From the NCBI GenBank assembly GCA_023375675.1, contig JALQBC010000056.1:1-64000 (forward strand): DNA of 64,000 bases, written 5' to 3'. Below are positions 24,279-36,106 of this stretch, piece after piece. The translations under genes were made by a program, and so were the position numbers. This DNA comes from Cytospora piceicola (lineage: Eukaryota > Ascomycota > Sordariomycetes > Diaporthales > Cytosporaceae). The notes below the pieces were generated by a model. The model was not told the DNA's origin. It worked only from the letters and a program-made list of their open reading frames with translations, and made no database searches. Each line of letters begins with the position of its first letter. The stretch's first letter is position 1.

Positions 24279-25003
24279 TGTGTAATTAGTGAGCTCTAGC
24301 TTCCTATATCGTTACGAATAAGGGGCGGGCTGTCACGGCATCAGACCTGTGGTTTGTATAGAGAACTGTCATCCATGTGTGGGGAGCCTTTCCTCCGGAG
24401 CGTTACATCCTAGGCCGAATGATGAGGCAGACCCAACTAAGTGGGTTGCATGCCACATTTCCTAGTTCCTCAATCCTCATTGGAAGCATAGGTTGTGAAT
24501 GCGACATGGTAGCATCTCTGCATAAGGTCATGCCGCATGTACTTGGGGCCGTACAGATAAGGGGCGGGGGGCCCGCAAGGGCAGGAACTCTGTAACATGG
24601 GGGCGAAAAGATACGGGCAGCACCCTCTGCAACTAACATGGATGAAGCCGCATATTCTTGGGGGCGGAAAGATAAGAACTCCGGAGTTTGTCTGTGTACG
24701 GCGTCGAGCCGTGTCCTAACATAACCTTCTGTAATAGGTACATACCTAGGTATGTACTTTTATGCTTCAGGAGAGAGCGGACGAGTTTATGATATGCGGA
24801 TTATTCGCCCTAATTAAGTAGGTGACATCTGAATCAGATTTCGAGGAACTAGGATTCGTGCGACCCCGCTCATAACTATGAAAGGTATAATATGGACAGC
24901 ATCCCAATGTACAGACGTTTTTTATAGCACTCTACTCAAGACATCCTACCAAGAGCCAATTCAAGTCAACACATTGATTCAAAATACCTAGCCTGCATTC
25001 ATT
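24279..25003. other. Intergenic region with repeated GGGGCGG/GATA-like words
   Basis: No gene seen. The words ATAAGGGGCGGG (24319 and 24558 areas), GGGGGCGAAAAGATA (about 24600) and GGGGGCGGAAAGATAAG (about 24660) repeat in this gap, upstream of both the minus-strand UstYa copy 2 and the plus-strand LysM relic. GATAAG is the core of fungal GATA-factor sites; whether these work is unknown. Confidence 0.45.
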
Positions 25004-26697
25004 ATGCGGTGCTCCATCCTCCTGATCGCTGTTATCGCGTCCCCTGGGCTTACAGCGCCTATAGCTAAAGGACCTACCCAGCTAAGTAAGCCCATGCTAT
25101 TTAGTTCCTCTACTTGAGGCACTACCTTAGTTACTCCAAGCCTTGGAACTTCTTACTAACCTCGCTAGGCCCTGAAATCAAGCGTACTGTAGAAGAGAGA
25201 GGTCTACATTACGCAGATATCTCAGCCGATGACGACGCTATCTTGTATCGCTGGGTTCCCGCCCATGCTACCGAGAATATAGAGTCGGAAAAGGAAACAG
25301 ATTCTGAAGAGAATGTCTCGAAGGCTTAGGGCTAAGGCACCTGGGGATATAAGTAGATTATATATAAAAGAACAGAGACTCGCACTACTATCGGCTAGGG
25401 GAATTGAATATATTTGCAGGTCTTTACAACCTTGGCTGCTACCTCTTCTGCCCAGTGCTAAAAAGCATTACCCTATGTGCGCCCTATCATGCCCGATCAC
25501 CTTTATTAGTCAGGAAAGCATTATAACGACTAGCGACACGCTCTCTGTTTCCTTGCGGGTTGCTAGCTACACCAACTTTACGCTTACACATTTCCTGGTA
25601 TGGACATCGTTCTCGGTTTCGACTATTTAACAATGTAAACGAGGGTACAACGGTTTGCGTCGGGTAAGTTAGTATGATCATCTTTTAGTTCTTGTACCAC
25701 CTGCTAATCCTATTTAGACCTCCTGGAGGCAGCTATGTCCCTGTTGGAACAGCTACTGTTGCCGTCCCTTCAGTCTATACAACGACTGCGTAAATGCTAC
25801 CTAATATTACTTTATAGCAATGCCTGACATATCCAGAACTCGGGGGGCCCTCCTGCAGGCCTCACCCTATCTGGCACGATCCCTAAATGTGGTCTCTACT
25901 ATAACATTACCACGGGTGACGACTGCGATCTGGTCTGCCAGAGATTATCCTTGACCTTTGCAGAGTTTCTCGGTAAATTTCCCTTTTCAATACTTATCCT
26001 CTGAATATCTTCCTGTCCACTTTGCAGAAGATGTCGAAGACTAACGAGGCAGAACTCAACCCTTCAAATGACTCCGCTTGCTCAAACCTCATCCCTCAAA
26101 CCTCATCCTTGAAGACGAGTATAGGTACGTCTATCGTTACACCTTTCTTCAAGAGTTCTAACAACCTTTCAGAGTTGCTGCGGTCAACGGAACAACAACC
26201 GTATCCAGTGTGACCTCCACCTACGTCGCCTCTCCGACGCAGACCGTGGCCGGCACCATACCCTATTGCTACGAGTGGTACACAGTTGGCAGTGGTGGCA
26301 GATGCTTGGCAATCGAGACAGAGTACGACATAACCATGACCGAGCTCGTCGCGCTCAACACAGGCATCAACGCCGACTGCACAAACCTAGAGCTCAAAGT
26401 CGCCTACTGCATCTCAATGTCCCGCTCGCGAGCACTAAGTCAGTTGCAGCGACAACGACGACGACATCTACCAAGACGAGCCTCACGAGCGCAGCGGCGA
26501 TGAGTACACCTTCGCCGATTCAGGCGGGCATGGCGAGTGGGTGCACTGACTTCTACGAGGCGCAGTCGGGCGACGGCTGATACGACATCGCTGCCGAGTA
26601 CGGCATCACCCTCGACGAGTTCTATTCCAGGAACCCTGCGGTCGCAGACGAGTGTGCCGGGCTTTGGCCTACTTACTATTACTGCGTGGGTATGTAA
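25004..26697 (+). pseudogene. Broken multi-LysM secreted protein gene
   Basis: The first exon encodes a signal peptide (MRCSILLIAVIASPGLTA). Four LysM-like units follow: A, degenerate, about 25475-25710, ending GTTVCVGPPGGSYVPVG; B, about 25855-26125, with SGTIPKCGLYYNITTGDDCD and LNPSNDSACSNL; C, 26255-26420, with TIPYCYEWYTVGSGGRCLAI, ITMTELVALNTGIN and YCIS; D, 26535-26697, with CTDFYEAQSGDG, YDIAAEYGITLDEFYSRNPAV and YYYCVGM. LysM domains bind chitin-type glycans, and secreted fungal versions can hide chitin from host or competitor enzymes. A single-base deletion near 26416 throws unit C out of frame with the Ser/Thr-rich linker before unit D, and a TGA at 26578-26580 replaces the cysteine codon expected in unit D. 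Exon borders between units A and B could not be joined cleanly. I conclude it is a pseudogene, unless those two points are sequencing errors. Confidence 0.78.
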
Positions 26698-26795
26698 TAG
26701 AGGGGGAGAAACAGAGAAGATTGCGAGCCAGACAGCGCTCAAACGTAGTTCCAAGGTTCGTCCTGTATAAATACTCGCGTAGTTTGTGAAATCAT

Positions 26796-27698
26796 TCAAT
26801 CCAAAGCCTGGCGGATGATCCCATCCCAGACCTCTTCCACATCACGCTTCCACTCCCCCTGACGAAAGCTGTTTGGGCAGCCATATTCCTCGATGAGAAC
26901 CCGCCTAACGGGATCGCTCTGAAGAGGAAGGAAAACATTAGCTTGATGTGAGGCTCGCTCAGCCACCATTGAATTTACAATCTCACGCCGCTGTGAGCCG
27001 TAGTACTGTCTCTCAAACTGCTCACAGCCGGACGGCATCACCTCTAGAGTCTCAACGTTCTCCATGAACCGGCGGAGGAAGGACGGCGCGTGTTGAGGAT
27101 AGTAGTTGCGATATTAACGCAGGTCATCAGGCCGCTCGAGCTCCCAGCCATCCGGATTCCTGTCCTCCGGGTCTTCGTCCCAGGGAACCTCACGGAACGT
27201 ATCTGACACCGTGTCAGCTTTCATTGCCAGGACCTCAACAAACACTAGAGACTTACTATATTTGACATCCATCACCAGATATGATCCCCCATCAGCCGGA
27301 ACCGTCAGCGGAATGTCGCGAGCGAAAATGTAATCCCGCCTCAGTCTCGGCGGCTCCCCATCGGGATCGCGGCTGCGCTCCATATCATCATCTTGGAGAT
27401 ACGACAAAGGCTCCGACTGCGGGGTCAAGTGAATCGAATATCGAAAGTCCCCACCAACGTACGGGAGCCGCTCGATCAGGGAGACGGCTCCAGGCTCGAT
27501 CTGAAGCTCGCGACACAAGCCTTCGTTGATAGCGTGGCCGCCGGATGGAGGCCACGTAATCTGATCACGACTAAGGTACGCCAGCTTGATGAGTAGCTCG
27601 TACAGATCGGTGACGAAGCCGACGAATTCAACATCATTGTAAGGTGTTCGGTTATCGTCGAGAGTCAGTCGCGATGTCTCTCTCCCGTCGTCAGACAT
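26796..27698 (-). pseudogene. Hypothetical protein gene with one in-frame stop
   Basis: One frame runs from ATG at 27698 to TGA/TAA at 26796 (301 codons) and is interrupted once, by TAA at 27114-27116, in the context DDLR-stop-YRNYYPQHAP. Both halves have coding character and the second has no convincing start codon of its own before residue MENVETL. The N-terminal half is acidic (TLDDNRTPYNDVEFVGF) with a hydrophilic middle (RDYIFARDIPLTV, GSYLVMDVKY); no signal peptide or membrane helix. The C-terminal half contains FRQGEWKRDVEEVWDGIIRQA. I do not recognise the family. A single CAA to TAA change on the coding strand would account for the stop, which is the direction RIP produces. Alternatives are an intron I cannot define, or two separate genes. 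Confidence 0.6.
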
Positions 27699-28821
27699 CT
27701 TATTCTACTGTAGAGGCAGAGAAATAATTGGTTTGGCTCGACAATGTAGAAAAACGACAGAGATGGCCAAAGCGATGGATAGGAAAACGTCACAAAGACG
27801 CATCTGTGGAACGAGATGTAGAGAGTCGGGGGATGAAGTTGCTGTCGACAAGTCCACGCAAATTAAGGGACTAGGCATTTAAAATAACTAGATACACTAA
27901 TAGTCTGATAGGAGTCCGGATCTAAAGCAAACCCACGCTTCTGTACCCTAGGGTATCTATTCATAAAATCCATTAATTTAAATACAAGGTTAATATAGAT
28001 AATTACTAGATTTCCCTTAATTTTAGGTTTCCTTTAATAGCTTAAAGAATACCTAGTACCTAGAAGGTTCTATTTTATACGGATTATAGTATCCTCTTAA
28101 GGCAATTAGATCCCTCCCCTTAAGTAATCTACGTAATTTAGTTTTTACTTTAAACTCCCCTGTAATTTATTATCCCTTTCGGTACCCTAGCTATCTCTTC
28201 CTTATCTTAATATCGATATTATATCTTTATTAATTAGCTACCTACTAACTTGGTACTAAGGTAGCAGACAACTAGTTTATACTAGATATTAAAAGCGCGA
28301 TAATTAATGTCTCTATAGATATTCTGCCTACAGAGGATATTAAGGGAGCGGTATAAATATATAAGGTAGATAACCTATAATATTTTATCTTGAACGCTAC
28401 TATATAAAACTAAGGCTATAGGTATAAATTTGCTTCTATTCTCGAGTTAGTGCACTGATTTAGAGGTCAGATAGGCCTGAAGGAGGCGTGCGGAATAGTG
28501 TGTAACACTCGTGCCGTTCTGAATCCTAATTCGATAAATACATCTGTAGAAAAGATAGGAGAACTCGTTAGAGGGTTGCTGCTTATTAATACGCACGGGA
28601 TTATAACATCCAGTGTTAGCATTTTAAAAGGATAGCTCAGAGCTGATATAATGCTCTTAAATAACTAACAACCTCTTTGATGTTGTGAGCCTAGATTCAA
28701 CGTTGTTGACCCTTGTCATCCGACCGAAATCCGCCACAGTAGCTTCGATCCTCGACCCTGCTATGTCAGCCTCGATAGCGTTACAATATCACATTGAACT
28801 TGCGAATTTGCTTTAGTATAA
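27699..28821. other. Intergenic region with AT-rich relic
   Basis: From about 27860 to 28680 composition drops to AT-rich with stops in all frames, resembling a short RIP-affected transposon fragment. TACCCTAGGGTA, a 12-bp palindrome found at three other places, is at 27944-27955. No gene can be supported. Confidence 0.5.
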
Positions 28822-29058
28822 ATGACTGTCTCTCTGGGTCGAGATGGAACAAAAATGGCTAAGAAACCAAAGAGTAATCGTGAAGTAGTAATTCTGTATA
28901 TTGAAATGTGGTGGGGTAGCGGGATATCAGGGGTGGGCGCGGCCCGACGAGCGCGGGGTCAGACTCGGGTTTTTTGCCCCTCAATTTTCAAACTTGCATT
29001 CCTCAACTGCATATTCGCTCGCCTGTTGTGGTTTTTCAACTTGCACGAATCAAAGTGC

Positions 29059-30093
29059 ATGAAGTCTCAATCAAATAACATGGCAACTCGACGACCTATT
29101 CAACTCGTTATTCCGCGCCCAGGGACAGCTGTCAACGAAGATGCGCTTCTTTCGCCAATTCGAGCACCTGCAGAAGCCTATATGACAAAGAATTTCGGCG
29201 ACCTCCTACCTGAAGCATTTTACTTAACCACCAAGCATGGGAGAGCGGCATACTACATTTATCCACCCACTATCCGGTTGCCAGCAAACCAGCCGCCTCT
29301 TCACGTCCTTTTGGTGCATGGCGTTCAGACGCCAGCTCTTGGCCTTCAGCCGCTCGCCACAGCTCTTCGCGGGCTCTTTCCGGCGGCCCATATTGCCCTA
29401 ATCGATCTCTGGGGGCATGGGCTGACCGACACACCGATTGCGCCACATGTCGCCTCCCTATTCTACGGACTTCTAGACGCTGTCCTCACGGCACTTACCT
29501 GGCAACCGAATCCCATTCGTCTTATTGGGTATTCGTTCGGTGGCTCGCTGGCAGCGGGCTACGCGGCTCTTCATCCTGAACAGGTGGAGTCTGTAGTTTT
29601 TATCGCACCTGCAGGCTTGATGAGTTTATCCCTCTTTCCAGAGGTGGTCCGGAAGAAGTACGGGTTTACAGGCCCTGCCGACGACGTCGATGAGGAAGGC
29701 ACGCTTGATTTTGTCATAGAATTTCTCGAGGGCGGCAAGCTAAATGTGCCTGTCAACTGGAAGGACAGAGTGGACAGAGGAGAGGTCGTCGCTGAGGCTG
29801 TGCGGGACTGGGAGATGACGGCGCATCCGGGCCACGCAGGGAGTGTAGTTGCAATCGTCAGAGATGGGGGCGTGTTTAATAATCAAGCCGCATTCAGAGA
29901 CGTTGTACAGACGTTGGGAGCGGATAAGTGTTTAGGGGTGGTTGGTGAATTGGACGAAGTGTGCAGCAAACAGGATTTGCTTCATGTTGGGCTAACCAAT
30001 ATCAATGTTATTCCGCAAGTTGGACATGCTGTTGTGAGGGAGCGAGTTACTCAAGTCGCTACTTTGATTGATGATTTCTGGCGGACTATTTGA
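29059..30093 (+). CDS. Alpha/beta-hydrolase fold protein
   Basis: Intronless, 344 residues from the ATG at 29059. The open frame extends upstream to 28822, but that part is low-complexity and unlike the family, so 29059 (or the ATG at 29080) is preferred. The fold is shown by LHVLLVHGVQTP (residues 81-92, oxyanion HG), IALIDLWGHGLTD, the nucleophile elbow GYSFGG with Ser159, GELDEV supplying a likely acid, and VGHAVV with His323. There is no signal peptide, so a cytosolic esterase, lipase or C-C hydrolase-type activity is likely; the substrate cannot be deduced. It is flanked by AT-rich DNA on the left and an apparently gene-free 1.7 kb on the right, so no operon-like or cluster context is visible. 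Confidence 0.87.
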   Translation: MKSQSNNMATRRPIQLVIPRPGTAVNEDALLSPIRAPAEAYMTKNFGDLLPEAFYLTTKHGRAAYYIYPPTIRLPANQPPLHVLLVHGVQTPALGLQPLATALRGLFPAAHIALIDLWGHGLTDTPIAPHVASLFYGLLDAVLTALTWQPNPIRLIGYSFGGSLAAGYAALHPEQVESVVFIAPAGLMSLSLFPEVVRKKYGFTGPADDVDEEGTLDFVIEFLEGGKLNVPVNWKDRVDRGEVVAEAVRDWEMTAHPGHAGSVVAIVRDGGVFNNQAAFRDVVQTLGADKCLGVVGELDEVCSKQDLLHVGLTNINVIPQVGHAVVRERVTQVATLIDDFWRTI

Positions 30094-31805
30094 TAGAAAG
30101 CAGTGGTTGGGATGGTTATTTTATTATTTAAATCCTCTGAACGGCTCTGCCCTTGAAACTAGTTACCTACCGGTACAGTAATCGCGCGCTTATTATCGAA
30201 TTCAGGCCAGCCTTCTATGTAAGTGTCGCTCCCCCACGCTTGATTCAAACATCTGATCTGTCAAAATTCCGGGTTTATATACCTAATAGGTCGGAGAGCG
30301 GGCCCCGCCCCTATGGCAGGGAGGGTTTTTTTCTATATATAAAAAAAAAGGGAAGTAGAGTATGTCGCTTGAAAATGCAGTCAAGACAACTAGCTTACAA
30401 TTCCCTTGGATAAGTACCGTATATCAGTACCTATTAAAAAGTAGGCCAGCCTCAGTGTCCACCAGATCGGCTACAAACGCCCTAAAGAATTACTAACTAC
30501 ATCCGTATCGTCCACAAGCAAATCAACCTGCTGCCACATCCACCAGGATCAATCAAGTTGGCTGAATAGATTTTAATCAGCTTCCATGTTACCAGAACCC
30601 AAGTTCATTCTGTTGAGCTGAAGAAGAGAATCGTACCAGTGGTGTAATATAAAGAGTGGGTCCTTTGGTGCTGTAAATGCCAGAAATCTCCGACGACACC
30701 GTTTGGCATATGAACGCGAAGACCCTGTCAAAGTTCGCAAATGAAACATCCATAATTATGTCAAGCGAACAAGGCGTCTACTCTGGACGGGTGAAACGAT
30801 TCGCCGAGTAAGAATGTATGTCCAAGGCCCGGATTACTTGTAGCCTTGTGGAGAAAGCGCACCAAATGCAGTTTGGTCTAATCTCTGCATTCTCATAGTA
30901 ACCAAGATTGAGGTCGGAGAATGGACTATCATTTGTTCCTGCAAGCCATTGATATTTGGAATGAAATCTTTTCATTATAGTACCACGCACTGGCAATCCT
31001 TGTTGCGCAGGAAAGCGGTTCTGCTTATCATTTCTGCTCTTACGTACCTAAGTGACTACCTAGGTATTCTCAGATGGCAATCGATGCAATCTTACTTGTT
31101 CAACCGGAGCACATTGTTCCAACACCAGATGTTATCTGTATTGTCTGCGACCGACTCTGTATTACGCTCCTTCCCTTGGAAGCTTAGCGTTCTTGAAGCT
31201 AATACACCTCCGCCACTTCTGTGCTTCCGGCCTACTACTTACAACGAGAACTGTCCAATAGAAGTAAAACTATAGCCAATTAAATACACGCAGAGAACGC
31301 AACCGAGATTCAAAATTGATGTTGGGTTGGGCGTCCAATGATTGAAAGATGTGTTATCCGGCAGCCCCGCCCAACAGCTCAAAGAGTGCATTAGCATGGG
31401 ATGTCGGACCCCTGTTGCAACCGAGAGGATAGCATCAAATGTACGGGTGTTTATAACGTAAGGTTTGACCTTGTACACATGCAGGACCTCGGGAGGAGTA
31501 CATCCGCATGTGTTAGCCGTAAGCCGAAAATTGATACATCACCGACGGCAACTTGTTGAATCTAGAGATAATTTTCGCGGGCAGCGTAGGGGTTAGGGCT
31601 ACCATAACATTTCACATGTACAGATAAATACCTTGGAGTCGACGAGTATCTTCTAACAACTAGGGGCAGCTTTCATACATATAACACCTGTCGTAGCAAA
31701 CACACGGGACAGCAGATAACGGAAACGGAGACCACGAATACTGATTCCCCTTTCTTCGAGCCTTCTTCCCTTTGATGGCAGCTCATTGAGCCGGTTAAGT
31801 CCACC
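30094..31805. other. Intergenic region, no gene seen
   Basis: About 1.7 kb with only short open frames on both strands (longest 108 codons) and no recognisable domain. An A-run (30340-30350) and a CACGGG/CCCGCCC patch near 30300 are the only simple features. The right end should hold the promoter of the oligopeptidase gene. Confidence 0.5.
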
Positions 31806-34086
31806 ATGGCCGCGGTCCCTTATCCACCACACCCTCTTCCCATCTTCAACCCAACAGCGGCGCAGCTGCTCACAGATGCAGAGCATATCATCACCAAGAC
31901 ACGCGAGCGGCATGCTTTGCTACTGACGCGAGGGTCAGGGTCTGCTTCAGCCAAGTTCAACGACGCCATCATCCCTCTCGCTCAAACTGAAAACGACTTT
32001 ATCACACTATCTCGACAGCTCATCTTCTACGAGGACGTCTCACCCGATTCAAGCGTACGGGAAGCCTCGGTCAAAGTCAAGGAGCTTCTTGAAGCTTTCA
32101 AGATCGAGACAAACACGAATGAGGCTCTATTCCAACTGGTGGATGCCGTGTATCGGAACGAGTCTGAGAGAACGCAGCTTGATGAGGAGTCGCAAGGATT
32201 CCTGGAAAAGATTCGCCGCGAGCACATCGTCAACGGCCTGTCGCTGTCAGCCGGTTCCGAGCGCGACCGCTTCAAGGCAATCCAGGTACGGTTGAGCCAA
32301 ATCGAAAGTGAGTTTCACAAGAATCTGGCCTCGGCAAAATCCGGTGATAGTGGCGTTTGGTTCTCACGCGAGGACCTGGAAGGCGTACCGGATGATGTCT
32401 TGTCCAGGTTCGAGTGCGGAGAGAAGGATACACGCACCGAGGGGTTTCTTCGGGTTGGATTCAGCAACCCCGTTGTTTTCTGTGTCCTGAAATATGCAGT
32501 GAATTCTGCGACACGGAAGCGGCTCTACCTGGCACATGAAAACATGGTGCCGGGTAACGTGGTCTTGCTGAAGGAAGCTGCTTGTCTGAGAGATGAAGCG
32601 GCCAGGTTGATGGGTTATCCCAATCATGCGGCACTCAGTCTCGAATCCAAAATGGCCAAATCACCTGAGACTGTCAACAAGTTTCTGGGCCAACTGAAGG
32701 AGGGTCTGTCAGATGGGGCTGAGAACGAGATTCATCGTTTAAAGCTACTTAAGCGCCAGCATCTCATAGCCCGAGGAGAAGAGATTGACGATCGGCTATT
32801 TCTGTGGGACACCAGCTTCTACAACAACCTATCGATGAGAAAAGAATTCTCTGTCGACCAACAGGCAGCATCTGAATACTTTCCCCTGGAGGTTATCGTT
32901 CCTGGAATGCTGAACGTCTTCGAACATGTCTTTGGGTTCCGCTTCTTCGAAGTGAGCGACCAAGATAAGAAGGGAAAACTGTGGCATGAAGACGTGCAAG
33001 TATACAGTGTCTGGGATGCTAATGATTTGGGTGGCGGTTTCATCGGCTACCTCTATCTCGATTTATACCCACGTGAAGGCAAAGTTGCCGATGCAAGATC
33101 CGTCAATTTGATTCCAGTAAGTCAACCACCTTTCGAGAGCAATACAACTGAGCCCATGGGAAACATCCGTGCCAAGCTGGTGGTTAATATGATATTAGGG
33201 ACTTTCGGGGAAGGGCCAACAAACCGCCGCCACCCTGCTGATCTGCACCTTCCCCAAGGCCACCACCGCACAGCCTAGTCTCCTGCAACACAACCAGGTA
33301 GTCCTCCTTTTTCATGAGCTAGGACACTGCATCCACGACCTTGCCTCCAGAACCAGATACGCGCGTCTCTACGGGCCCGATGGGACTGCGGTCGACTTCA
33401 GCGAGGCGCCCAGTCAGCTGCTTGAATTCTGGTTCTGGACCTCATCAGTGCTGCAGACCATTCCTCGACACTATTCATACTGTTCTCCTCAGAATTTCAA
33501 AGCCTGGAAGAGAAGATCCGGTGGAGGATCAACACAGCCGCCGGAGAAGATGCCCCCCAAGATGATTCAAGGATTCGTGAATAGCAAGACCGCAAATCAG
33601 GCGCTCGTCACCTTGGTACAGGTTGCCATCGGCATGTTCGACATGGCGCTACATTCCACAACATCTCTCGAGAGCTTGGTGGATCTAAACCTACCGGAAC
33701 TGTATAATAGGATACGTAAGGGAGTTCGCCGCTTAGATGATCCGTCTGACTTAGGTGGAGGTCACGAATGGGGCCATGGATTCGCCATTTATCCGCACTT
33801 GATAGGGGGGTATGCAGCTGGATTCTACGCATATTTATTGTGAGTACACTACATTTTCAAAATCTCAGGGAAATTCTAACATGTTGCTGGTAGCTCAAGG
33901 GCATATGCAGCAGATCTTTTCTACAGCAAGTTTGAAGCGGACCCTATGAATGCTGAAGAAGGGCGGAGGTACAGGCGTGCGATAATAGAACAGGGTAGCA
34001 TACGGAATGAGCTTGATATGTTGGTTGAATATCTAGGACGAGAACCTAAGCTTGATGCGTTTTACCGTGAGTTAGGCCTTAAATAG
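31806..34086 (+). CDS. M3-family zinc oligopeptidase (thimet/saccharolysin type)
   Basis: Three exons, 31806..33116, 33199..33839 and 33894..34086, 2145 nt and 714 residues, the usual size of cytosolic M3 peptidases. Introns of 82 and 54 nt have GTAAGT and GTGAGT donors and restore GYLYLDLYPREG...IP-GLSGKG and GFYAYLF-SRAYAADLFYSKF. The zinc site is VLLFHELGHCIHD (His476, Glu477, His480) with the third ligand Glu506 in DFSEAPSQLLE. The substrate-gating region GHEWGHGFAIYPHLIGGYAAGFYAY is intact. Such enzymes degrade short peptides in cytosol or mitochondrial intermembrane space. No transit peptide is evident (MAAVPYPPHPLPIFN). Two details differ from the common HEFGH: the third residue is Leu, and Cys follows the second histidine. 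A complete, probably functional gene. Confidence 0.94.
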
Positions 34087-35775
34087 AAGGTTGTATCTGA
34101 GTGTTTATTATCAACCTACATATGCATGCTGCGTGGTGGCAAGTTGATGCTTTGTTTGCACATGTGAAGGACCTACTGTTTCTGTATTTTGGTTTTCGTT
34201 TACCTCTCTAGTCCCCACCCGGACATCTGTAAAGTCTTTGATGCATGCAGCGCAAAGGTGAATACTGTTACTAATAAACGCCTTTGACTAAAGAGCCTCA
34301 TCATACCTAGTACTCACTTATAATCCCCGCCATCAGTACCCTAGAGTATTGAAGATTTTATCGGCCTAACAGCCTAACCAGCATATTGCCCCTCCTTAAG
34401 AGCATCTAAGGTGGTGATAACTCCATATAGCCTCTATGCATCTCGAAGTTCCCATGCTCCAGCCTTGTTACTGTCACCTGCTTCTCCAAGCACTGTAAGA
34501 ATAACATTAGATTTACATCCAACCAAATTCATGAGTGACAAAGGACAATGGTTGACGTGCAGCCAGAGTCTGGCTTTATCTATCCCTTTGCTTAACCCGA
34601 GGTGGTGCTCCTTCTCTCCGTGCCTTACTTTTCGGATCATTCCAATTGAAGGTAGTTAATGCACACTTATTGGTTCTTTCAGAATTATTCTGTAGGTTTC
34701 GAGGCCAAAGAAACTGGAAATGCTCATTACTTAGGTACCTACACTCCAACAATGATACCAGTGTAACATTCTCTTTCGGCTGCGTAGCATATAGCGTGTC
34801 TGACTGCGGGGACTTGTCGAGCTCTGCGATCATATTCCTGGGACCCGAATTATCTAGCAAATTAGGGAAAAAGAAATCAGATTACAGCTATAGCGGGGAC
34901 TTTTCTTAAGCGAGTCAACGTCTTAGGCTATAGCCTATCAGCCAGAAGAATATAGGGTCTACGCACTGTTATCAAATTATCCGTGGGCAAATCGTTCGAG
35001 AATATGGCCTGCATTAGATGCCTGAGTGCGAAGTTCGGGGGCTGATAGCGCAGGATATAATAAGTAACAAGGCAGTCCTTCGGCCAAATTGCCGGGCTTG
35101 TCTGCGGATAGACCTGTTAATAACAACCAGTTCTATAGATTAGCAACTGCGCCGTATGACCACTTTGTAGACGCTTTCACCAGCGACCTTGTTATCTTTT
35201 TAAATACCATCTGCTACTGTCTTTAGGGTGGATGTGAGTATCGCCTTTTCTCCCTTTCAAGTTTTAATAACGAACGGCAATCTACGACGTTTCTAAGCAA
35301 CCCTTCCATACACAATTCGCCTCAGCATCTCCAGTAAGCAAAATACCTTTAACAGAACTGCACATGTGTCAAGAGAGTTTATACCCACAGTAGTAGCACC
35401 AAAGCTAAATCAAATGGGACGGAGCCAACTCCCATCATCAGGCAGAGACAAATCATGCATCCTACTGCTTCAACTATTTGAAATAAGGGACTGTCTGCTC
35501 GCCAGATCAAACGCTAGAAGGATCGGATGCAGACCCCAAGGTTGGAGAGAGCCGGCTCAGAGGGTGGCGGATGGCGGATAAATGTCAATCATGGGATGGG
35601 CTCTTGGGATTCAGAAATCAGTACTCTGTAGAAAAGGCTGTGAGCACCTTAGAGCAAGCCGAGGAAGCACTCGTTAGCTGTGATTTATAGCTAAGATATT
35701 CAGTCATAACTCGAGCCTGGTGTTTGAAATGTTTTGGAAGCGTAAAGAACCAAAGAATAGCCCACTGACAATACT
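34087..35775. other. Intergenic region, no gene seen
   Basis: About 1.7 kb of mildly AT-rich sequence. Open frames are short (below 95 codons) and overlap on both strands. An imperfect version of the recurring palindrome, TACCCTAGAGTA, is at about 34339. Nothing else is supported. Confidence 0.5.
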
Positions 35776-36005
35776 GTACGAAGGTCACGATATATCAAAT
35801 GGTGAGGGAGATGGAACAATAGAGACCATAGGCAGATAAGCGTAAGTCCTTAATACTAGAGCTAATAAATAAGGTGGTGAACCTGAGGGAGGGAAAGCCC
35901 CTATGTATAGTTATTTAGGTAGGTCGACCTGACGGCAGTCAGGTAACCCTGCAGGCCTGATATTATAATTATACAGATTGGTAGAATCTTCGATATAATC
36001 TCACA
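35776..36005 (+). repeat. Direct repeat, copy 1 (230 bp)
   Basis: The segment starts GTACGAAGGTCACGAT and ends GATATAATCTCACA. It matches 38148-38381 along its whole length with substitutions and small indels; the most conserved core is GTCGACCTGACGGCAGT followed by GGCCTG. Outer bases (TG...CA on this copy) resemble a solo LTR, but no target-site duplication could be found. Confidence 0.8.
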
Positions 36006-36106
36006 TATAGGAATCTAGCCGTTACGACTTTGTAAGTTGAATATCCAGCCAGCAAGATCAGCAGTGGTGGCTCCTCGCGTGGATGCTCATGAGACGTTGG
36101 TCTGGC

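Noticed and set aside
25004..25330. Signal-peptide ORF considered as the missing RiPP precursor
   Set aside because: It leads into LysM units, has no repeated Kex2-flanked core, and is the 5' part of the LysM relic.
28822..29058. In-frame upstream extension of the alpha/beta hydrolase
   Set aside because: Low-complexity, contains CGCGGGGTCAGACTCGGG-type text and does not match the family; the ATG at 29059 fits better.
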